Shown here in pieces: positions 46,701 through 57,971 of a stretch of 64,000 bases of DNA. Every line of letters begins with the position of its first letter. The first letter of the stretch is position 1. The notes under the pieces are model-generated. The model was not told the origin of the DNA. It did not search any database and saw only the letters and a program-made list of their open reading frames with translations. The DNA comes from Pseudomonas paraglycinae (GTDB lineage: Bacteria > Pseudomonadota > Gammaproteobacteria > Pseudomonadales > Pseudomonadaceae): NCBI RefSeq assembly GCF_021601625.1, contig NZ_BQHR01000005.1, positions 248,001-312,000 of the forward strand, in the 5' to 3' direction. Made by a program: the position numbers and the translations under genes.

Positions 46701-48098
46701 CTAGGCTTCGCACGCAGTCTGCGCCGGGTTGTTCACCAGGCGTTCGAGAGTGGTGCGATCCATTAATTCGGTGTCCAGTTTGATGTAGATCGCCGCTTCA
46801 TCAGCGACTATCACTGCATCAGTTACCCCTACGAGGGCCTTGAGACGCTCGACCAGACCCGCTTCGCGGATCGCTTCGGGCGACAACGGCAGGCGCAGGC
46901 TCGTCACGTAGGGAGGTTCGCGCATGGTAACAGCAAAGGCCAGCCAAAGTGCAGCCAGCCCGGCACATCCGAGGAACACAACCGACAGACCGCCATGCTG
47001 GAACATCCAGCCGCCGAGAATCCCGCCGAGTGCCGAACCGAGGAACTGACTGGTGGAGTACACGCCCATGGCCGTGCCTTTGCCACCTGCCGGTGAAACC
47101 TTGCTGATCAGTGACGGCAGCGATGCTTCCAGCAGATTGAACGCGGTGAAGAACACCACCGTCCCGATCACCAGAGCCCGCAGGCTGTCACCGAACTGCC
47201 AGAAGAATAGCTCAGTGAGCATCAGCGTCATCACGGCGCCGAGCAAAACTCGTTTCATTTTGCGTTTCTTCTCGCCGTAGATAATGAACGGGATCATGGC
47301 GAAGAAAGAAATCAGCAGCGCGGTGAGGTAGACCCACCAGTGCTGTTCCTTGGGCAGACCGGCCTTTTCAACCAACGCCAAAGGCAGTGCGACGAAGCTC
47401 GACATCAACATCGCATGTAACACAAAAATGCCCAGGTCCAGCCGCAGCAGGTCCGGGTGCTTGAGTGTCGGCATCAACGCCTGCCGTGCAACGCCGGACT
47501 CGCGATGGCTCAACGGCCCGGTGGATTTCGGCACCATGAACATAACGATCACGATCCCGACCAGTGCCATGCCACCGGTGGCGAGGAACAGGCCGGACAA
47601 GCCGAATGCACGGGTCAGCAGCGGGCCGACCACCATCGCCACGGCGAACGACAGGCCGATGGTCATGCCGATCATGGCCATTGCCTTGGTGCGGTGCTGT
47701 TCGCGGGTCAGGTCGGAGAGCAAGGCCATGACCGCCGCAGAAATAGCGCCGGCGCCCTGCAGGATCCGCCCGGCAATCACGCCCCAGATCGAATCGGCCT
47801 GAGCCGCCAGCACGCTGCCGAGGGCGAAGACGATCAGCCCCAGGTAAATCACCGGACGGCGACCGATGCGGTCGGAAATGATCCCGAACGGAATCTGGAA
47901 AATCGCCTGGGTCAGGCCGTAAGCGCCGATCGCCAGCCCGATCAGGGCCGGGGTCGCTCCCGCCAGATCCATGCCGTAGGTCGCCAGTACCGGCAACACC
48001 ATGAACATGCCAAGCATACGGAAGGCGAACACCAGGGCCAGACCGCTCGCCGCGCGGGTCTCGCTGCCACTCATGCGTTCGCTGTGGGGATCGTGCAT
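46701..48098 (-). CDS. MFS transporter with C-terminal YAM-like domain (YajR-like)
   Basis: A 465-aa protein with 12 membrane helices and a ~70-residue soluble tail. The N-terminal half has GAYGLTQAIFQIPFGIISDRIGRRPVIYLG (motif A, GxxxDRxGRR). The tail (VIVADEAAIYIKLDTELMDRTTLERLV) resembles the ferredoxin-like YAM domain of E. coli YajR. The substrate is unknown. It is conserved between ssb and uvrA in Pseudomonas. Its start at 48098 follows GAGG; the gap to the divergent uvrA is 191 bp. Confidence 0.87.
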   Translation of the reverse strand: MHDPHSERMSGSETRAASGLALVFAFRMLGMFMVLPVLATYGMDLAGATPALIGLAIGAYGLTQAIFQIPFGIISDRIGRRPVIYLGLIVFALGSVLAAQADSIWGVIAGRILQGAGAISAAVMALLSDLTREQHRTKAMAMIGMTIGLSFAVAMVVGPLLTRAFGLSGLFLATGGMALVGIVIVMFMVPKSTGPLSHRESGVARQALMPTLKHPDLLRLDLGIFVLHAMLMSSFVALPLALVEKAGLPKEQHWWVYLTALLISFFAMIPFIIYGEKKRKMKRVLLGAVMTLMLTELFFWQFGDSLRALVIGTVVFFTAFNLLEASLPSLISKVSPAGGKGTAMGVYSTSQFLGSALGGILGGWMFQHGGLSVVFLGCAGLAALWLAFAVTMREPPYVTSLRLPLSPEAIREAGLVERLKALVGVTDAVIVADEAAIYIKLDTELMDRTTLERLVNNPAQTACEA

Positions 48099-48289
48099 GG
48101 AAAAACCTCGTGTGAACCGGCGGCGATTCTACCAGTCCCATCGAGAGACGGGGTATATCGCGACGCTTTGACGCGTACAGATGAAACTCTCTTCATGTAA
48201 GGCAAAAAACCCATCACTTGATAGTGTGCATCCATCCAGTATTTGGCCGTATACTCCTGTGTTTTCGACGCCCGCCGAGCGAGGCCATT

Positions 48290-51124
48290 TTGGACAAGAT
48301 CCTGATTCGTGGGGCCCGCACCCACAACCTGAAGAACATCGACCTGACCCTGCCACGGGACAAACTGATCGTCATCACCGGCCTGTCCGGATCCGGCAAG
48401 TCGTCCCTGGCCTTCGACACGCTGTACGCCGAAGGTCAGCGCCGCTATGTCGAATCCCTGTCGGCCTATGCCCGACAGTTCCTGTCGATGATGGAAAAAC
48501 CCGACGTCGACACCATCGAAGGCCTGTCGCCGGCGATCTCCATCGAACAGAAGTCGACCTCGCACAACCCGCGCTCCACGGTCGGCACCATCACCGAAAT
48601 CTACGACTACCTGCGCCTGCTCTATGCGCGCGTCGGTACACCGCGCTGCCCGGATCACGACATTCCGCTGGAAGCGCAGACCGTCAGCCAGATGGTCGAT
48701 CTGGTGCTGGCTCAGCCGGAAGGCAGCAAGCTGATGCTGCTGGCGCCGGTGATTCGCGAGCGCAAGGGCGAGCATCTGTCGGTGTTCGAAGAACTGCGCG
48801 CCCAGGGCTTCGTCCGGGCCCGGGTCAACGGCCGGCTCTGCGAGCTGGACGAACTGCCGAAACTGGATAAACAGAAGAAGCACACGATTGAAGTCGTGGT
48901 CGACCGCTTCAAGGTTCGCGCGGATCTGCAGCAGCGTCTGGCGGAATCCTTCGAGACCGCACTGAAGCTGGCCGACGGCATCGCGCTGGTGGCGCCGATG
49001 GACGACGAGCCAGGCGAAGAGATGATTTTCTCCGCGCGCTTCGCCTGCCCGATCTGCGGCCACGCGATCAGCGAGCTGGAACCCAAGCTGTTTTCCTTCA
49101 ACAACCCGGCCGGCGCCTGCCCGACCTGCGACGGTCTGGGCGTGAAGCAGTTCTTCGACATCAAGCGACTGGTCAACGGTGAACTCACGCTGGCCGAGGG
49201 CGCGATTCGTGGCTGGGATCGGCGCAACGTCTATTACTTCCAGATGCTCGGCTCGCTGGCCGCGCATTACGGCTTCAGCCTGGAGCAGCCGTTCAACGAG
49301 CTGCCGGCCGACCAGCAGAAGTACATCCTGCACGGCAGCGGCTCGCAGAACGTCGATTTCAAATACCTCAACGACCGGGGCGACATCGTCAAGCGCTCGC
49401 ACCCGTTCGAAGGCATCGTGCCGAATCTCGAACGCCGCTACCGCGAAACCGAATCGGCAAGCGTTCGCGAAGAACTGGCGAAGTTCCTCAGCACCCAGTC
49501 CTGCCCGGATTGCCGTGGCACCCGCCTGCGTCGCGAAGCGCGGCACGTGTGGGTCGGCGAGAAAACCCTGCCGGCGGTGACCAACCTGCCGATCGGCGAC
49601 GCTTGCGATTACTTCGGCGCGCTGAAGATGACCGGGCGCCGTGGCGAGATCGCCGACAAGATTCTCAAGGAAATCCGCGAGCGCCTGCAATTCCTGGTCA
49701 ATGTCGGTCTCGACTATCTGTCGCTGGATCGCAGTGCCGACACGCTATCTGGCGGCGAGGCACAGCGGATTCGTCTGGCCAGCCAGATCGGCGCGGGCCT
49801 GGTGGGTGTTCTGTACATCCTCGACGAGCCGTCCATTGGCCTGCACCAGCGCGACAATGACCGCCTGCTCGGCACCCTCAAGCACCTGCGCGACATCGGC
49901 AATACGGTGATCGTGGTCGAGCATGACGAAGACGCGATTCGTCTCGCTGACTACGTAGTGGATATCGGCCCGGGCGCCGGGGTTCATGGCGGGCAGATCG
50001 TCGCCGAAGGCACGCCGGACGAAGTCATGGCACACCCGGACTCGCTGACCGGTAAATACCTGTCGGGCCGGGTGAAGATTGAAGTGCCGGCCAAGCGCAC
50101 GCCGCGCAACAAGAAACAGGTGCTGGCGCTCAAGGGCGCGCGTGGCAACAACCTGCGCAACGTTGACCTGGAAATCCCGATCGGCCTGCTGACCTGCGTG
50201 ACCGGCGTTTCCGGCTCCGGCAAATCGACGCTGATCAACAACACGCTGTTCCCGCTGAGCGCAACGGCACTCAATGGCGCGACCACCCTGGAAGCCGCAG
50301 CCCACGACAGCATCAAAGGCCTGGAACATCTGGACAAGGTTGTCGACATCGACCAGAGCCCAATCGGCCGTACACCACGCTCCAACCCGGCAACCTATAC
50401 CGGGCTGTTCACGCCGATCCGCGAACTGTTCGCCGGCGTGCCCGAGTCCCGCTCCCGTGGTTACGGCCCGGGGCGTTTCTCGTTCAACGTGAAGGGTGGT
50501 CGTTGCGAAGCCTGCCAGGGCGACGGTCTGATCAAGGTGGAAATGCACTTCCTGCCGGACATCTACGTTCCGTGCGACGTGTGCAAGAGCAAGCGCTACA
50601 ACCGCGAAACACTGGAGATCAAATACAAGGGCAAGAGCATCCACGAAACCCTCGAGATGACCATCGAGGAAGCGCGGGAGTTCTTCGATGCGGTGCCGGC
50701 GCTGGCGCGCAAGCTGCAAACGCTGATGGATGTAGGCCTGTCCTACATCAAGCTCGGGCAATCGGCGACGACGCTGTCCGGTGGTGAAGCACAGCGGGTC
50801 AAGTTGTCCCGCGAGCTGTCCAAACGCGATACCGGCAAGACCCTGTATATCCTCGATGAGCCGACTACCGGTCTGCACTTCGCGGACATTCAGCAACTGC
50901 TCGACGTACTGCATCGCCTGCGCGACCACGGCAATACCGTGGTAGTGATCGAACATAACCTCGACGTGATCAAGACCGCCGACTGGCTGGTGGATCTCGG
51001 CCCCGAGGGTGGTTCGAAAGGTGGACAGATCATCGCCACCGGTACGCCGGAGGAAGTGGCCGAGATGAAACAGTCTCACACCGGCCATTACCTCAAGCCG
51101 CTGTTGCTCCGCGATCGGGCCTGA
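48290..51124 (+). CDS. uvrA: Excinuclease ABC subunit A
   Basis: A 944-aa damage-recognition ATPase of nucleotide excision repair. Two ABC modules each have Walker A (GLSGSGKSS at 31-39; GVSGSGKST in the second), and signatures [12 protein letters not shown] and [12 protein letters not shown]. Zinc-binding cysteines appear at [14 protein letters not shown]...CPTCDGLG and CEACQGDGL...CDVCKSKR. I place the start at the TTG of 48290 ([19 protein letters not shown]), preceded by GAGG; the upstream frame is not conserved in character. A -10-like TATACT lies at 48250-48255; I found no LexA-type CTG-N10-CAG site. Confidence 0.96.
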   Translation: MDKILIRGARTHNLKNIDLTLPRDKLIVITGLSGSGKSSLAFDTLYAEGQRRYVESLSAYARQFLSMMEKPDVDTIEGLSPAISIEQKSTSHNPRSTVGTITEIYDYLRLLYARVGTPRCPDHDIPLEAQTVSQMVDLVLAQPEGSKLMLLAPVIRERKGEHLSVFEELRAQGFVRARVNGRLCELDELPKLDKQKKHTIEVVVDRFKVRADLQQRLAESFETALKLADGIALVAPMDDEPGEEMIFSARFACPICGHAISELEPKLFSFNNPAGACPTCDGLGVKQFFDIKRLVNGELTLAEGAIRGWDRRNVYYFQMLGSLAAHYGFSLEQPFNELPADQQKYILHGSGSQNVDFKYLNDRGDIVKRSHPFEGIVPNLERRYRETESASVREELAKFLSTQSCPDCRGTRLRREARHVWVGEKTLPAVTNLPIGDACDYFGALKMTGRRGEIADKILKEIRERLQFLVNVGLDYLSLDRSADTLSGGEAQRIRLASQIGAGLVGVLYILDEPSIGLHQRDNDRLLGTLKHLRDIGNTVIVVEHDEDAIRLADYVVDIGPGAGVHGGQIVAEGTPDEVMAHPDSLTGKYLSGRVKIEVPAKRTPRNKKQVLALKGARGNNLRNVDLEIPIGLLTCVTGVSGSGKSTLINNTLFPLSATALNGATTLEAAAHDSIKGLEHLDKVVDIDQSPIGRTPRSNPATYTGLFTPIRELFAGVPESRSRGYGPGRFSFNVKGGRCEACQGDGLIKVEMHFLPDIYVPCDVCKSKRYNRETLEIKYKGKSIHETLEMTIEEAREFFDAVPALARKLQTLMDVGLSYIKLGQSATTLSGGEAQRVKLSRELSKRDTGKTLYILDEPTTGLHFADIQQLLDVLHRLRDHGNTVVVIEHNLDVIKTADWLVDLGPEGGSKGGQIIATGTPEEVAEMKQSHTGHYLKPLLLRDRA

Positions 51125-51136
51125 TCGCCGGGCATG

Positions 51137-51176
51137 AAAAAGCCCCTGTCACTTCGTCAGTGACAGGGGCTTTTTT
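51137..51176. terminator. Bidirectional intrinsic terminator
   Basis: AAAAAGCCCCTGTCACT pairs with AGTGACAGGGGCTTTTTT, between uvrA (+) and ftnA (-). Confidence 0.95.
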
Positions 51177-51189
51177 GTATCGGCTGCAA

Positions 51190-51657
51190 TCAGGACGCGT
51201 GGGACTGCAGGTAGTTCTGGATACCGATCAGTTTGATCAGGCCCAACTGCTTTTCAAGCCAATAGGTGTGATCTTCTTCGGTGTCATTGAGCTGAACCCG
51301 CAGGATCTCGCGACTGACATAGTCGCCGTGCTGTTCGCACAGTTCGATGCCCTTGCACAGCGCGGCGCGCACTTTGTACTCAAGACGCAAATCCGCTTCG
51401 AGCATGGTCTCGACCGTGGTACCAACATCCAGGTCATCCGGACGCATGCGCGGGGTGCCTTCGAGCATCAGAATGCGGCGCATCAGCGCATCGGCGTGAC
51501 CGGCTTCTTCTTCCATCTCGTGGTTGATTCGTTCGTAGAGCTTGGTGAATCCCCAGTCCTCATACATCCGCGAGTGAACGAAATATTGGTCACGCGCGGC
51601 CAGTTCGCCGGTCAGCAACGTGTTGAGGTAATCGATAACGTCTGGGTGGCCTTGCAT
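51190..51657 (-). CDS. ftnA: Bacterial ferritin FtnA (formerly BfrA); lacks the bacterioferritin haem Met
   Basis: A 155-aa four-helix iron-storage protein: [36 protein letters not shown] and [18 protein letters not shown] supply the dinuclear iron ligands. Bacterioferritin's haem ligand is Met52; here residue 52 is Ala (HEMEEEA), so the shell should carry no haem. The P. aeruginosa homologue PA4235 was first called bfrA and later shown to be FtnA. ATG 51657 gives the usual length. It lies next to katA, whose haem iron FtnA is thought to supply. Confidence 0.9.
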   Translation of the reverse strand: MQGHPDVIDYLNTLLTGELAARDQYFVHSRMYEDWGFTKLYERINHEMEEEAGHADALMRRILMLEGTPRMRPDDLDVGTTVETMLEADLRLEYKVRAALCKGIELCEQHGDYVSREILRVQLNDTEEDHTYWLEKQLGLIKLIGIQNYLQSHAS

Positions 51658-51770
51658 CGCCCTACATCTCCCTGCTTGAAAGTCTGTAGTTTGAACCAAC
51701 CTGACTGGAAGGTCACTCACTTCGCGCAATAAAAGCGAAGATATTCTGAGAAAAGCAGCCTAAATAACGC

Positions 51771-51795
51771 AAAAACCGCCCTAATGAGGGCGGTT
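51771..51795 (-). terminator. Terminator of katA
   Basis: AACCGCCC (51774-51781) pairs with GGGCGGTT (51788-51795); on the minus strand the stem is followed by a T-run. Confidence 0.9.
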
Positions 51796-51806
51796 CTGCT
51801 TCTCGT

Positions 51807-53261
51807 TTAGACTTCGTTAAGCTGTACGTTGAGCAGTTTTGCGATTGCTTCTCCGTACGCCGGATCGGCTTTGTGGAAATGCTGCAACTGACGGTCGACG
51901 ACATCACTCGATACACCCGCCATCGCGCCGGCGATGTTGCTGACCAGCAATGCTTTCTGCTCGTCGCTCATCAAACGGAACAGCGCACCGGCGTGGCTGT
52001 AGTAGTCGCTGTCTTCACGATGATCGTAGCGATCAGCCGCGCCGCTCAGGGCCAGTGCAGGCTCGGCATAGTGCGGCGCTTGCTTCGGCGACTCTACATA
52101 GCTGTTCGGCTCGTAGTTAGGCGCTGCGCCACCATTGCTGCCAAAAGCCATCGAACCATCACGCTGGTAAGTATTCACCGGGCTGCGTGGGGCATTCACC
52201 GGCAGTTGCTGGTGGTTGGTGCCTACACGGTAGCGGTGAGCGTCGGCGTATGCGAACACACGACCTTGCAGCATGCGATCCGGCGACAGACCTACGCCAG
52301 GCACCATGTTGCTGGGACCGAACGCAGCTTGCTCGACTTCAGCAAAGTAGTTGAGCGGATTACGGTTCAGTTCCAGCTCACCCACTTCAATCAGTGGAAA
52401 CTCCTTCTGCGACCAAGTCTTGGTCACGTCGAACGGGTTCTCGTAGTGCGCAGCGGCCTGGGCCTCGGTCATGATCTGGATGCACACGCTCCATTTCGGG
52501 AAGTCACCACGTTCGATGGCCTCGAACAGATCGCGCTGGGCGTAGTCGGGATCTGTGCCTGCCAAACGTGCCGCGTCTGCCGGCGCCAGGTTCTTGATTC
52601 CTTGCTTGGTCTTGTAATGCCACTTCACCCAGTGGCGCTCGCCTTGAGCGCTGATCAGGCTGTAGGTGTGGCTGCCGAAGCCGTGCATGTGGCGATAGCC
52701 GTCCGGAATGCCGCGATCAGAGAACAGGATCGTGACCTGGTGCAGCGCTTCAGGCGAATGCGACCAGAAGTCCCACATCATCTGCGCGCTTTTCAGGTTG
52801 CTTTGCGGCAGGCGTTTCTGGGTGTGGATAAAGTCAGGGAATTTCAGCGGATCACGAATGAAGAACACCGGCGTGTTGTTGCCGACGATGTCCCAGTTGC
52901 CTTCTTCGGTATAGAACTTGAGGGCGAAGCCACGTGGATCGCGCTCGGTGTCGGCCGAGCCACGCTCGCCACCGACCGTTGAAAAACGCAGGAAGGTCGG
53001 CGTCTGTTTGCCGACAGCGGAGAACAGCTTGGCGCTGGTGTACTGCGTAATGTCGCGAGTGACCGTGAAAGTACCGTATGCGCCCGAACCCTTGGCGTGT
53101 ACACGACGCTCAGGAATGTTTTCCCGGTTGAAGTGAGCAAGCTTCTCGATCAGATGGAAATCATCGAGCAGCAACGGGCCACGAGGGCCAGCGGAGCGAG
53201 AATTCTGGTTATCAGCGACAGGTGCGCCACTGGCGGTCGTAAGCGTCTTGTTCTGGCTCAT
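51807..53261 (-). CDS. katA: Monofunctional haem catalase KatA
   Basis: A 484-aa clade III catalase that splits hydrogen peroxide. Catalytic H55 lies in [16 protein letters not shown]128 in [11 protein letters not shown], and the haem-ligand tyrosine in [13 protein letters not shown]. The length matches small-subunit cytosolic catalases. The N-terminus [21 protein letters not shown] is typical. ftnA lies 149 bp downstream on the same strand, with a terminator between. An OxyR-like half-site is noted upstream. Confidence 0.96.
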   Translation of the reverse strand: MSQNKTLTTASGAPVADNQNSRSAGPRGPLLLDDFHLIEKLAHFNRENIPERRVHAKGSGAYGTFTVTRDITQYTSAKLFSAVGKQTPTFLRFSTVGGERGSADTERDPRGFALKFYTEEGNWDIVGNNTPVFFIRDPLKFPDFIHTQKRLPQSNLKSAQMMWDFWSHSPEALHQVTILFSDRGIPDGYRHMHGFGSHTYSLISAQGERHWVKWHYKTKQGIKNLAPADAARLAGTDPDYAQRDLFEAIERGDFPKWSVCIQIMTEAQAAAHYENPFDVTKTWSQKEFPLIEVGELELNRNPLNYFAEVEQAAFGPSNMVPGVGLSPDRMLQGRVFAYADAHRYRVGTNHQQLPVNAPRSPVNTYQRDGSMAFGSNGGAAPNYEPNSYVESPKQAPHYAEPALALSGAADRYDHREDSDYYSHAGALFRLMSDEQKALLVSNIAGAMAGVSSDVVDRQLQHFHKADPAYGEAIAKLLNVQLNEV

Positions 53262-53365
53262 GCGATCTTCATCCTCTATCGGTCTTGAACTGCCGGCTAA
53301 TCGGCTTGTTAGGGAGTATCGATCATCAATATGACAGCCACAAATTCATTAACTCATGACTATCA

Positions 53366-53380
53366 ATAGAGAAAAACTAA
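53366..53380 (-). promoter_or_regulatory. Possible OxyR half-site before katA
   Basis: On the minus strand TTAG-N7-CTAT (plus ATAG 53366-53369, CTAA 53377-53380) fits one dimer half of the OxyR ATAG-N7-CTAT array with one mismatch. The outer repeats are poor. OxyR control of katA is known in Pseudomonas; this placement is tentative. Confidence 0.3.
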
Positions 53381-53454
53381 CGATAAATCCTGGCACATAG
53401 TGCAGAACCAAACAGGGTAGAAGCTTGTACGAATAGCGCATTTCTTACAGGCAC

Positions 53455-53479
53455 AAAAAACCGGGCACTAGGCCCGGTT
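53455..53479 (-). terminator. Terminator of the alpha ribosomal operon
   Basis: AACCGGGC/GCCCGGTT stem with a T6 tail on the minus strand, 21 bp after the rplQ stop. Confidence 0.93.
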
Positions 53480-53499
53480 CCTTGTTTCAGACTGATGTC

Positions 53500-53886
53500 T
53501 TACTCAGCGGATACAGCTTCACCGCCGACAGCACGATCAACCAGTTCGACGTACGCCATAGGCGCGTTGTCGCCAGCGCGGAAACCGCACTTGAGGATGC
53601 GCAGGTAGCCACCCTCACGGGTAGCGTAACGCTTGCCCAGGTCGTTGAAGAGCTTACCAACGATAGCTTTCGAACGAGTACGGTCGAAAGCCAGACGACG
53701 GTTAGCAACGCTGTCTGTCTTGGCCAGAGTGATCAGCGGCTCGGCAACGCGGCGCAGTTCTTTGGCTTTTGGCAGAGTAGTTTTGATCAGCTCGTGCTCG
53801 AACAGCGACACCGCCATGTTCTGGAACATGGCCTTGCGGTGCGAGCTGGTGCGGCTCAGGTGACGCCCACTTTTACGATGACGCAT
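53500..53886 (-). CDS. rplQ: 50S ribosomal protein L17
   Basis: 128 aa, starting [20 protein letters not shown], which is diagnostic of L17 near the peptide exit tunnel. It is the last gene of the alpha operon, after rpoA, and is followed by a strong terminator. Confidence 0.98.
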   Translation of the reverse strand: MRHRKSGRHLSRTSSHRKAMFQNMAVSLFEHELIKTTLPKAKELRRVAEPLITLAKTDSVANRRLAFDRTRSKAIVGKLFNDLGKRYATREGGYLRILKCGFRAGDNAPMAYVELVDRAVGGEAVSAE

Positions 53887-53928
53887 GGTTCATTCCTTAC
53901 CAAACACTACGTTCGGTGATTACGACGA

Positions 53929-54930
53929 TCAGGCAGTCGCCTTGTCGTCCTTCTTAAGACTTGCAGGCGGCCAGTTGTCGAGGCGCATGCCGAGGGACAG
54001 ACCGCGGGAGGCCAGAACGTCCTTGATTTCAGTCAAGGATTTCTTGCCCAGGTTCGGAGTCTTCAACAGCTCTACTTCGGTACGCTGAATCAGGTCACCG
54101 ATGTAGTAGATGTTTTCCGCCTTAAGGCAGTTAGCCGAACGTACAGTCAGTTCCAGATCGTCAACCGGGCGAAGCAGGATCGGATCGATCTCGTCTTCCT
54201 GCTCGACAACCACTGGCTCACTGTCACCTTTGAGGTCGACGAACGCAGCCAACTGCTGTTGCAGAATGGTTGCAGCGCGGCGGATAGCCTCTTCAGGATC
54301 CAGAGTACCGTTGGTTTCCAGATCAATAACCAGCTTGTCCAGGTTGGTGCGCTGCTCGACACGGGCGTTTTCCACCACGTATGCGATACGGCGAACCGGG
54401 CTGAACGAAGAGTCAAGCTGCAAGCGACCGATGCTGCGGCTTTCGTCTTCATCGCTCTGACGCGAGTCTGCTGGTTCATAACCACGACCACGAGCTACGG
54501 TGAGCTTCATGTTCAGGGCGCCGTTAGACGCCAGGTTAGCGATTACGTGATCGGGATTAACGATCTCGACATCATGATCCAGCTGAATATCGGCAGCGGT
54601 AACCACCCCCGAACCCTTCTTCGACAAGGTCAGCGTAACTTCGTCACGACCGTGCAGCTTGATGGCCAGACCTTTAAGGTTCAACAGGATTTCAATTACG
54701 TCTTCCTGTACACCTTCGATGGCGCTGTACTCGTGGAGCACACCGTCAATCTCGGCCTCGACTACTGCGCAGCCGGGCATTGAGGACAACAGGATGCGGC
54801 GCAGCGCGTTGCCCAGGGTGTGGCCAAAACCACGCTCGAGAGGCTCGAGAGTGATCTTGGCGCGGGTTGGACTGACAACCTGCACATCAATGTGGCGGGG
54901 TGTCAGGAACTCATTTACCGAAATCTGCAT
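53929..54930 (-). CDS. rpoA: RNA polymerase alpha subunit
   Basis: 333 aa. The N-terminal assembly domain has [23 protein letters not shown]. The C-terminal domain (from about 250) contains the DNA- and activator-contacting helices ([37 protein letters not shown]). It lies between rpsD and rplQ in the alpha operon. Confidence 0.99.
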   Translation of the reverse strand: MQISVNEFLTPRHIDVQVVSPTRAKITLEPLERGFGHTLGNALRRILLSSMPGCAVVEAEIDGVLHEYSAIEGVQEDVIEILLNLKGLAIKLHGRDEVTLTLSKKGSGVVTAADIQLDHDVEIVNPDHVIANLASNGALNMKLTVARGRGYEPADSRQSDEDESRSIGRLQLDSSFSPVRRIAYVVENARVEQRTNLDKLVIDLETNGTLDPEEAIRRAATILQQQLAAFVDLKGDSEPVVVEQEDEIDPILLRPVDDLELTVRSANCLKAENIYYIGDLIQRTEVELLKTPNLGKKSLTEIKDVLASRGLSLGMRLDNWPPASLKKDDKATA

Positions 54931-54952
54931 GGATGCACCTATTTTCTAGCCC

Positions 54953-55573
54953 TTACTTGGAGTAGAGCTCGACAATCAGGCTTTCGTTGATGTCGGCGGA
55001 CAGATCACTGCGAGCAGGAACGTTCTTGAAAACGCCCGACTTCTTCTCAGTGTCTACTTCTACCCATTCTACGCGGCCACGTTGGGCACACAGATCGAGA
55101 GCTTGGACAATGCGAAGTTGGTTTTTTGCTTTCTCGCGAACAGCAACCACGTCACCAGCACGAACCTGGTAGGACGGAACGTTTACGGTCTGACCGTTAA
55201 CGCTGATCGACTTGTGCGATACCAGCTGACGGGATTCGGCACGAGTCGAACCAAAGCCCATACGGTATACAACGTTGTCCAGACGGCATTCGAGCAGTTG
55301 CAGCAGGTTTTCACCAGTTGCACCTTTCTTGCCAGCAGCTTCTTTGTAGTAGCCGCTGAACTGACGCTCGAGAACGCCGTAGATACGACGGACCTTCTGC
55401 TTTTCACGCAGTTGGGTGCCGTAGTCGGACTGGCGACCGCGGCGTTGGCCGTGGATACCAGGTGCTGCTTCAATGTTGCACTTCGATTCGATCGCGCGCA
55501 CGCCGCTCTTCAGGAAGAGATCGGTGCCTTCGCGACGAGCGAGTTTGCATTTTGGACCAATGTAACGAGCCAT
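54953..55573 (-). CDS. rpsD: 30S ribosomal protein S4
   Basis: 206 aa. It starts [20 protein letters not shown] and has the S4 RNA-binding domain ([23 protein letters not shown]). S4 is the autogenous repressor of alpha operons in E. coli, acting on the rpsM leader; the leader here is 56369-56427. Confidence 0.98.
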   Translation of the reverse strand: MARYIGPKCKLARREGTDLFLKSGVRAIESKCNIEAAPGIHGQRRGRQSDYGTQLREKQKVRRIYGVLERQFSGYYKEAAGKKGATGENLLQLLECRLDNVVYRMGFGSTRAESRQLVSHKSISVNGQTVNVPSYQVRAGDVVAVREKAKNQLRIVQALDLCAQRGRVEWVEVDTEKKSGVFKNVPARSDLSADINESLIVELYSK

Positions 55574-55591
55574 TCTTTACAATCTCCTGGA

Positions 55592-55981
55592 TTACACGCG
55601 GCGCTTCTTCGGCGGACGGCACCCGTTGTGCGGGATTGGCGTCACGTCGGTGATGCTGGCGATCTTGTAGCCACAGCCGTTCAAAGCGCGGACTGCGGAT
55701 TCACGACCTGGACCTGGACCCTTGACGTTCACGTCGAGGTTTTTCAGGCCGTATTCCAGCGCAGCTTGACCAGCACGCTCAGCAGCTACTTGAGCAGCGA
55801 ACGGGGTGGACTTGCGGGAACCGCGGAAACCCGAACCACCGGAGGTAGCCCAGGAAAGAGCGTTACCTTGACGGTCGGTGATGGTCACGATGGTGTTGTT
55901 AAAAGAAGCATGGATGTGGGCGATGCCATCAACCACTGTCTTTTTAACTTTTTTACGAGGACGAGCAGCAGGTTTTGCCAT
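55592..55981 (-). CDS. rpsK: 30S ribosomal protein S11
   Basis: 129 aa with the S11 markers [19 protein letters not shown] and the C-terminal [13 protein letters not shown]. It lies on the platform near the 3' end of 16S rRNA. The order is rpsM-rpsK-rpsD. Confidence 0.98.
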   Translation of the reverse strand: MAKPAARPRKKVKKTVVDGIAHIHASFNNTIVTITDRQGNALSWATSGGSGFRGSRKSTPFAAQVAAERAGQAALEYGLKNLDVNVKGPGPGRESAVRALNGCGYKIASITDVTPIPHNGCRPPKKRRV

Positions 55982-56011
55982 GATTAAATTCCTGTCGATT
56001 CGCTGGGGCGA

Positions 56012-56368
56012 TTACTTGCGGATCGGCTTACGCGGACCTTTACGGGTACGCGCGTTGGTCTTGGTACGCTGACCGCGTACTGGCAGACCACGACGATGAC
56101 GCAGACCGCGATAGCAACCGAGGTCCATCAAGCGCTTGATTTTCATGTTGATTTCGCGACGCAGGTCACCTTCAGTGGTGAACTTCGCCACTTCGCCACG
56201 CAGCTGTTCAATCTGCTCGTCGCTCAGATCCTTGATCTTTGCGGCTGGGTTTACCCCAGTCTCTGCACAGATCTTCTGTGCAGTAGTGCGACCAACACCA
56301 TAGATGTAGGTCAGCGAGATAACAGTATGCTTGTTATCTGGAATGTTAACGCCTGCAATACGGGCCAT
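56012..56368 (-). CDS. rpsM: 30S ribosomal protein S13
   Basis: 118 aa, [20 protein letters not shown] start and [12 protein letters not shown] tail reaching the P-site tRNA. It is the first gene of the alpha operon, with its own promoter at 56428-56456. Confidence 0.98.
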   Translation of the reverse strand: MARIAGVNIPDNKHTVISLTYIYGVGRTTAQKICAETGVNPAAKIKDLSDEQIEQLRGEVAKFTTEGDLRREINMKIKRLMDLGCYRGLRHRRGLPVRGQRTKTNARTRKGPRKPIRK

Positions 56369-56427
56369 TCAGTGGGACTCCAATTGACAGCTACCTACGC
56401 CCCGGAAGCCAAGAAATAGGGCGCGAG

Positions 56428-56456
56428 ATAATATCGCTGTAATAACAAATAATCAA
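56428..56456 (-). promoter_or_regulatory. Sigma-70 promoter of the alpha operon
   Basis: On the minus strand TTGATT (56451-56456), 17-bp spacer, TATTAT (56428-56433), a close match to consensus, 60 bp before the rpsM start. It begins directly after the spc terminator hairpin. Confidence 0.75.
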
Positions 56457-56480
56457 CCCGGTAGCGCACTAGCTACCGGG
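56457..56480 (-). terminator. Terminator-like hairpin ending the spc operon
   Basis: CCCGGTAGC (56457-56465) and GCTACCGGG (56472-56480) form a perfect 9-bp stem after rpmJ; the minus-strand tail TTGATTATTT is only moderately T-rich and doubles as the next -35 region. Confidence 0.7.
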
Positions 56481-56498
56481 CTTGAAGCACAATCACAC

Positions 56499-56615
56499 TC
56501 AGCCTTGGCGCTGTTTGTGACGCGGTTCCGCGCTGCAAATTACTCGAACAACACCTTCGCGGCGAATAATCTTGCAGTTACGGCACAGCTTTTTCACCGA
56601 TGCACGAACTTTCAT
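56499..56615 (-). CDS. rpmJ: 50S ribosomal protein L36
   Basis: 38 aa: [20 protein letters not shown]... ending RHKQRQG. The cysteines (CRNC, then VICS) and terminal His make the zinc-binding (C+) form, often exchanged under zinc limitation. Too short to be found by a length cut-off. It lies between secY and the operon-ending hairpin. Confidence 0.96.
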
Positions 56616-56642
56616 CACCAACTCCTCGAACCTTATGGGTAC

Positions 56643-57971
56643 TCAGCGCAACATGCCGCTGCCGTAACCCTTCAGGTTGGCTTTCTTCATCAGGGATTCG
56701 TACTGGTGCGAAACGAGGTGCGATTGTACTTGGGACATGAAGTCCATCACAACCACGACCACGATCAGCAACGAGGTCCCGCCAAGGTAGAACGGAACGT
56801 TTGCTGCAACCACCAGGAACTGGGGCAACAAGCACACGGCCGTCATGTAAAGAGCACCGAACATGGTCAAGCGAGTCAAAACGCCATCAATATAGCGTGC
56901 GGACTGCTCACCTGGACGGATGCCCGGAATAAAGGCACCGGACTTCTTCAGGTTTTCCGCTACGTCTTTCGGATTGAACATCAACGCCGTATAGAAGAAG
57001 CAGAAGAAAATAATCCCTGCACTAAACAGCAGAATATTCAACGGCTGACCAGGAGCGATCGACTGCGAGATGTCCTGCAACCAGCCCATACCTTCAGACT
57101 GACCAAACCAGGCACCCAACGAAGCCGGGAACAGCAAAATGCTGCTCGCGAAAATAGCCGGAATAACACCGGCCATGTTCACCTTCAGCGGCAAGTGGCT
57201 TGTCTGCGCAGCAAAAACCTTGCGGCCCTGCTGACGCTTGGCGTAGTGAACAGCGATACGACGCTGACCACGCTCAATGAACACCACGAAACCGATAATC
57301 GCTACTGCCAGCAAACCGATGGCAACCAAAGCGAAGATGTTGATATCGCCCTGACGCGCAGACTCGAAAGACTGCCCGATTGCTCTCGGAAGACCGGCGA
57401 CGATACCCGAAAAAATCAACATCGAGATACCGTTGCCTACACCACGCTCAGTAATCTGCTCACCCAGCCACATCATGAACATCGCGCCAGCCACAAACGT
57501 GGAGACCGCGACGAAATGGAAGCCAAAGTCACCAGTGAACGCAACGCCCTGCCCCGCCAGACCAATGGACATGCCAATGGCCTGAACGAGAGCGAGGACG
57601 ACGGTGCCGTAGCGGGTGTACTGGCTGATCTTGCGACGGCCAGCTTCACCTTCCTTCTTCAACTGCTCCAGCTGCGGGCTGACGGCGGTCATCAACTGCA
57701 TGATGATCGATGCCGAAATGTACGGCATGATCCCCAGTGCAAAGATGCTCATCCGCTCCAGCGCGCCGCCGGAAAACATGTTGAACAAGCTAAGAATGGT
57801 CCCCTCATTCTGTCGAAACAGGTCTGCGAGTCGGTCCGGGTTGATACCTGGAACCGGGATGTGTGCGCCTATTCGGTAGACGATAATCGCCAGGAACAGA
57901 AAACGCAGACGAGCCCAGAGTTCAGACATACCGCCTTTGCCGAGCGCAGAGAGAGCACCTTGCTTAGCCAT
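56643..57971 (-). CDS. secY: Protein translocase subunit SecY
   Basis: 442 aa with ten membrane helices. Motifs: the first helix [22 protein letters not shown], the plug-side [29 protein letters not shown], and [19 protein letters not shown]. It forms the SecYEG channel for membrane insertion and secretion. Its ATG directly abuts the rplO stop. It is one of the last genes of the spc operon. Confidence 0.98.
   Translation of the reverse strand: MAKQGALSALGKGGMSELWARLRFLFLAIIVYRIGAHIPVPGINPDRLADLFRQNEGTILSLFNMFSGGALERMSIFALGIMPYISASIIMQLMTAVSPQLEQLKKEGEAGRRKISQYTRYGTVVLALVQAIGMSIGLAGQGVAFTGDFGFHFVAVSTFVAGAMFMMWLGEQITERGVGNGISMLIFSGIVAGLPRAIGQSFESARQGDINIFALVAIGLLAVAIIGFVVFIERGQRRIAVHYAKRQQGRKVFAAQTSHLPLKVNMAGVIPAIFASSILLFPASLGAWFGQSEGMGWLQDISQSIAPGQPLNILLFSAGIIFFCFFYTALMFNPKDVAENLKKSGAFIPGIRPGEQSARYIDGVLTRLTMFGALYMTAVCLLPQFLVVAANVPFYLGGTSLLIVVVVVMDFMSQVQSHLVSHQYESLMKKANLKGYGSGMLR

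Noticed and set aside
48125-48289. LexA (SOS) box before uvrA
   Set aside because: No CTG-N10-CAG spacing found in the gap.
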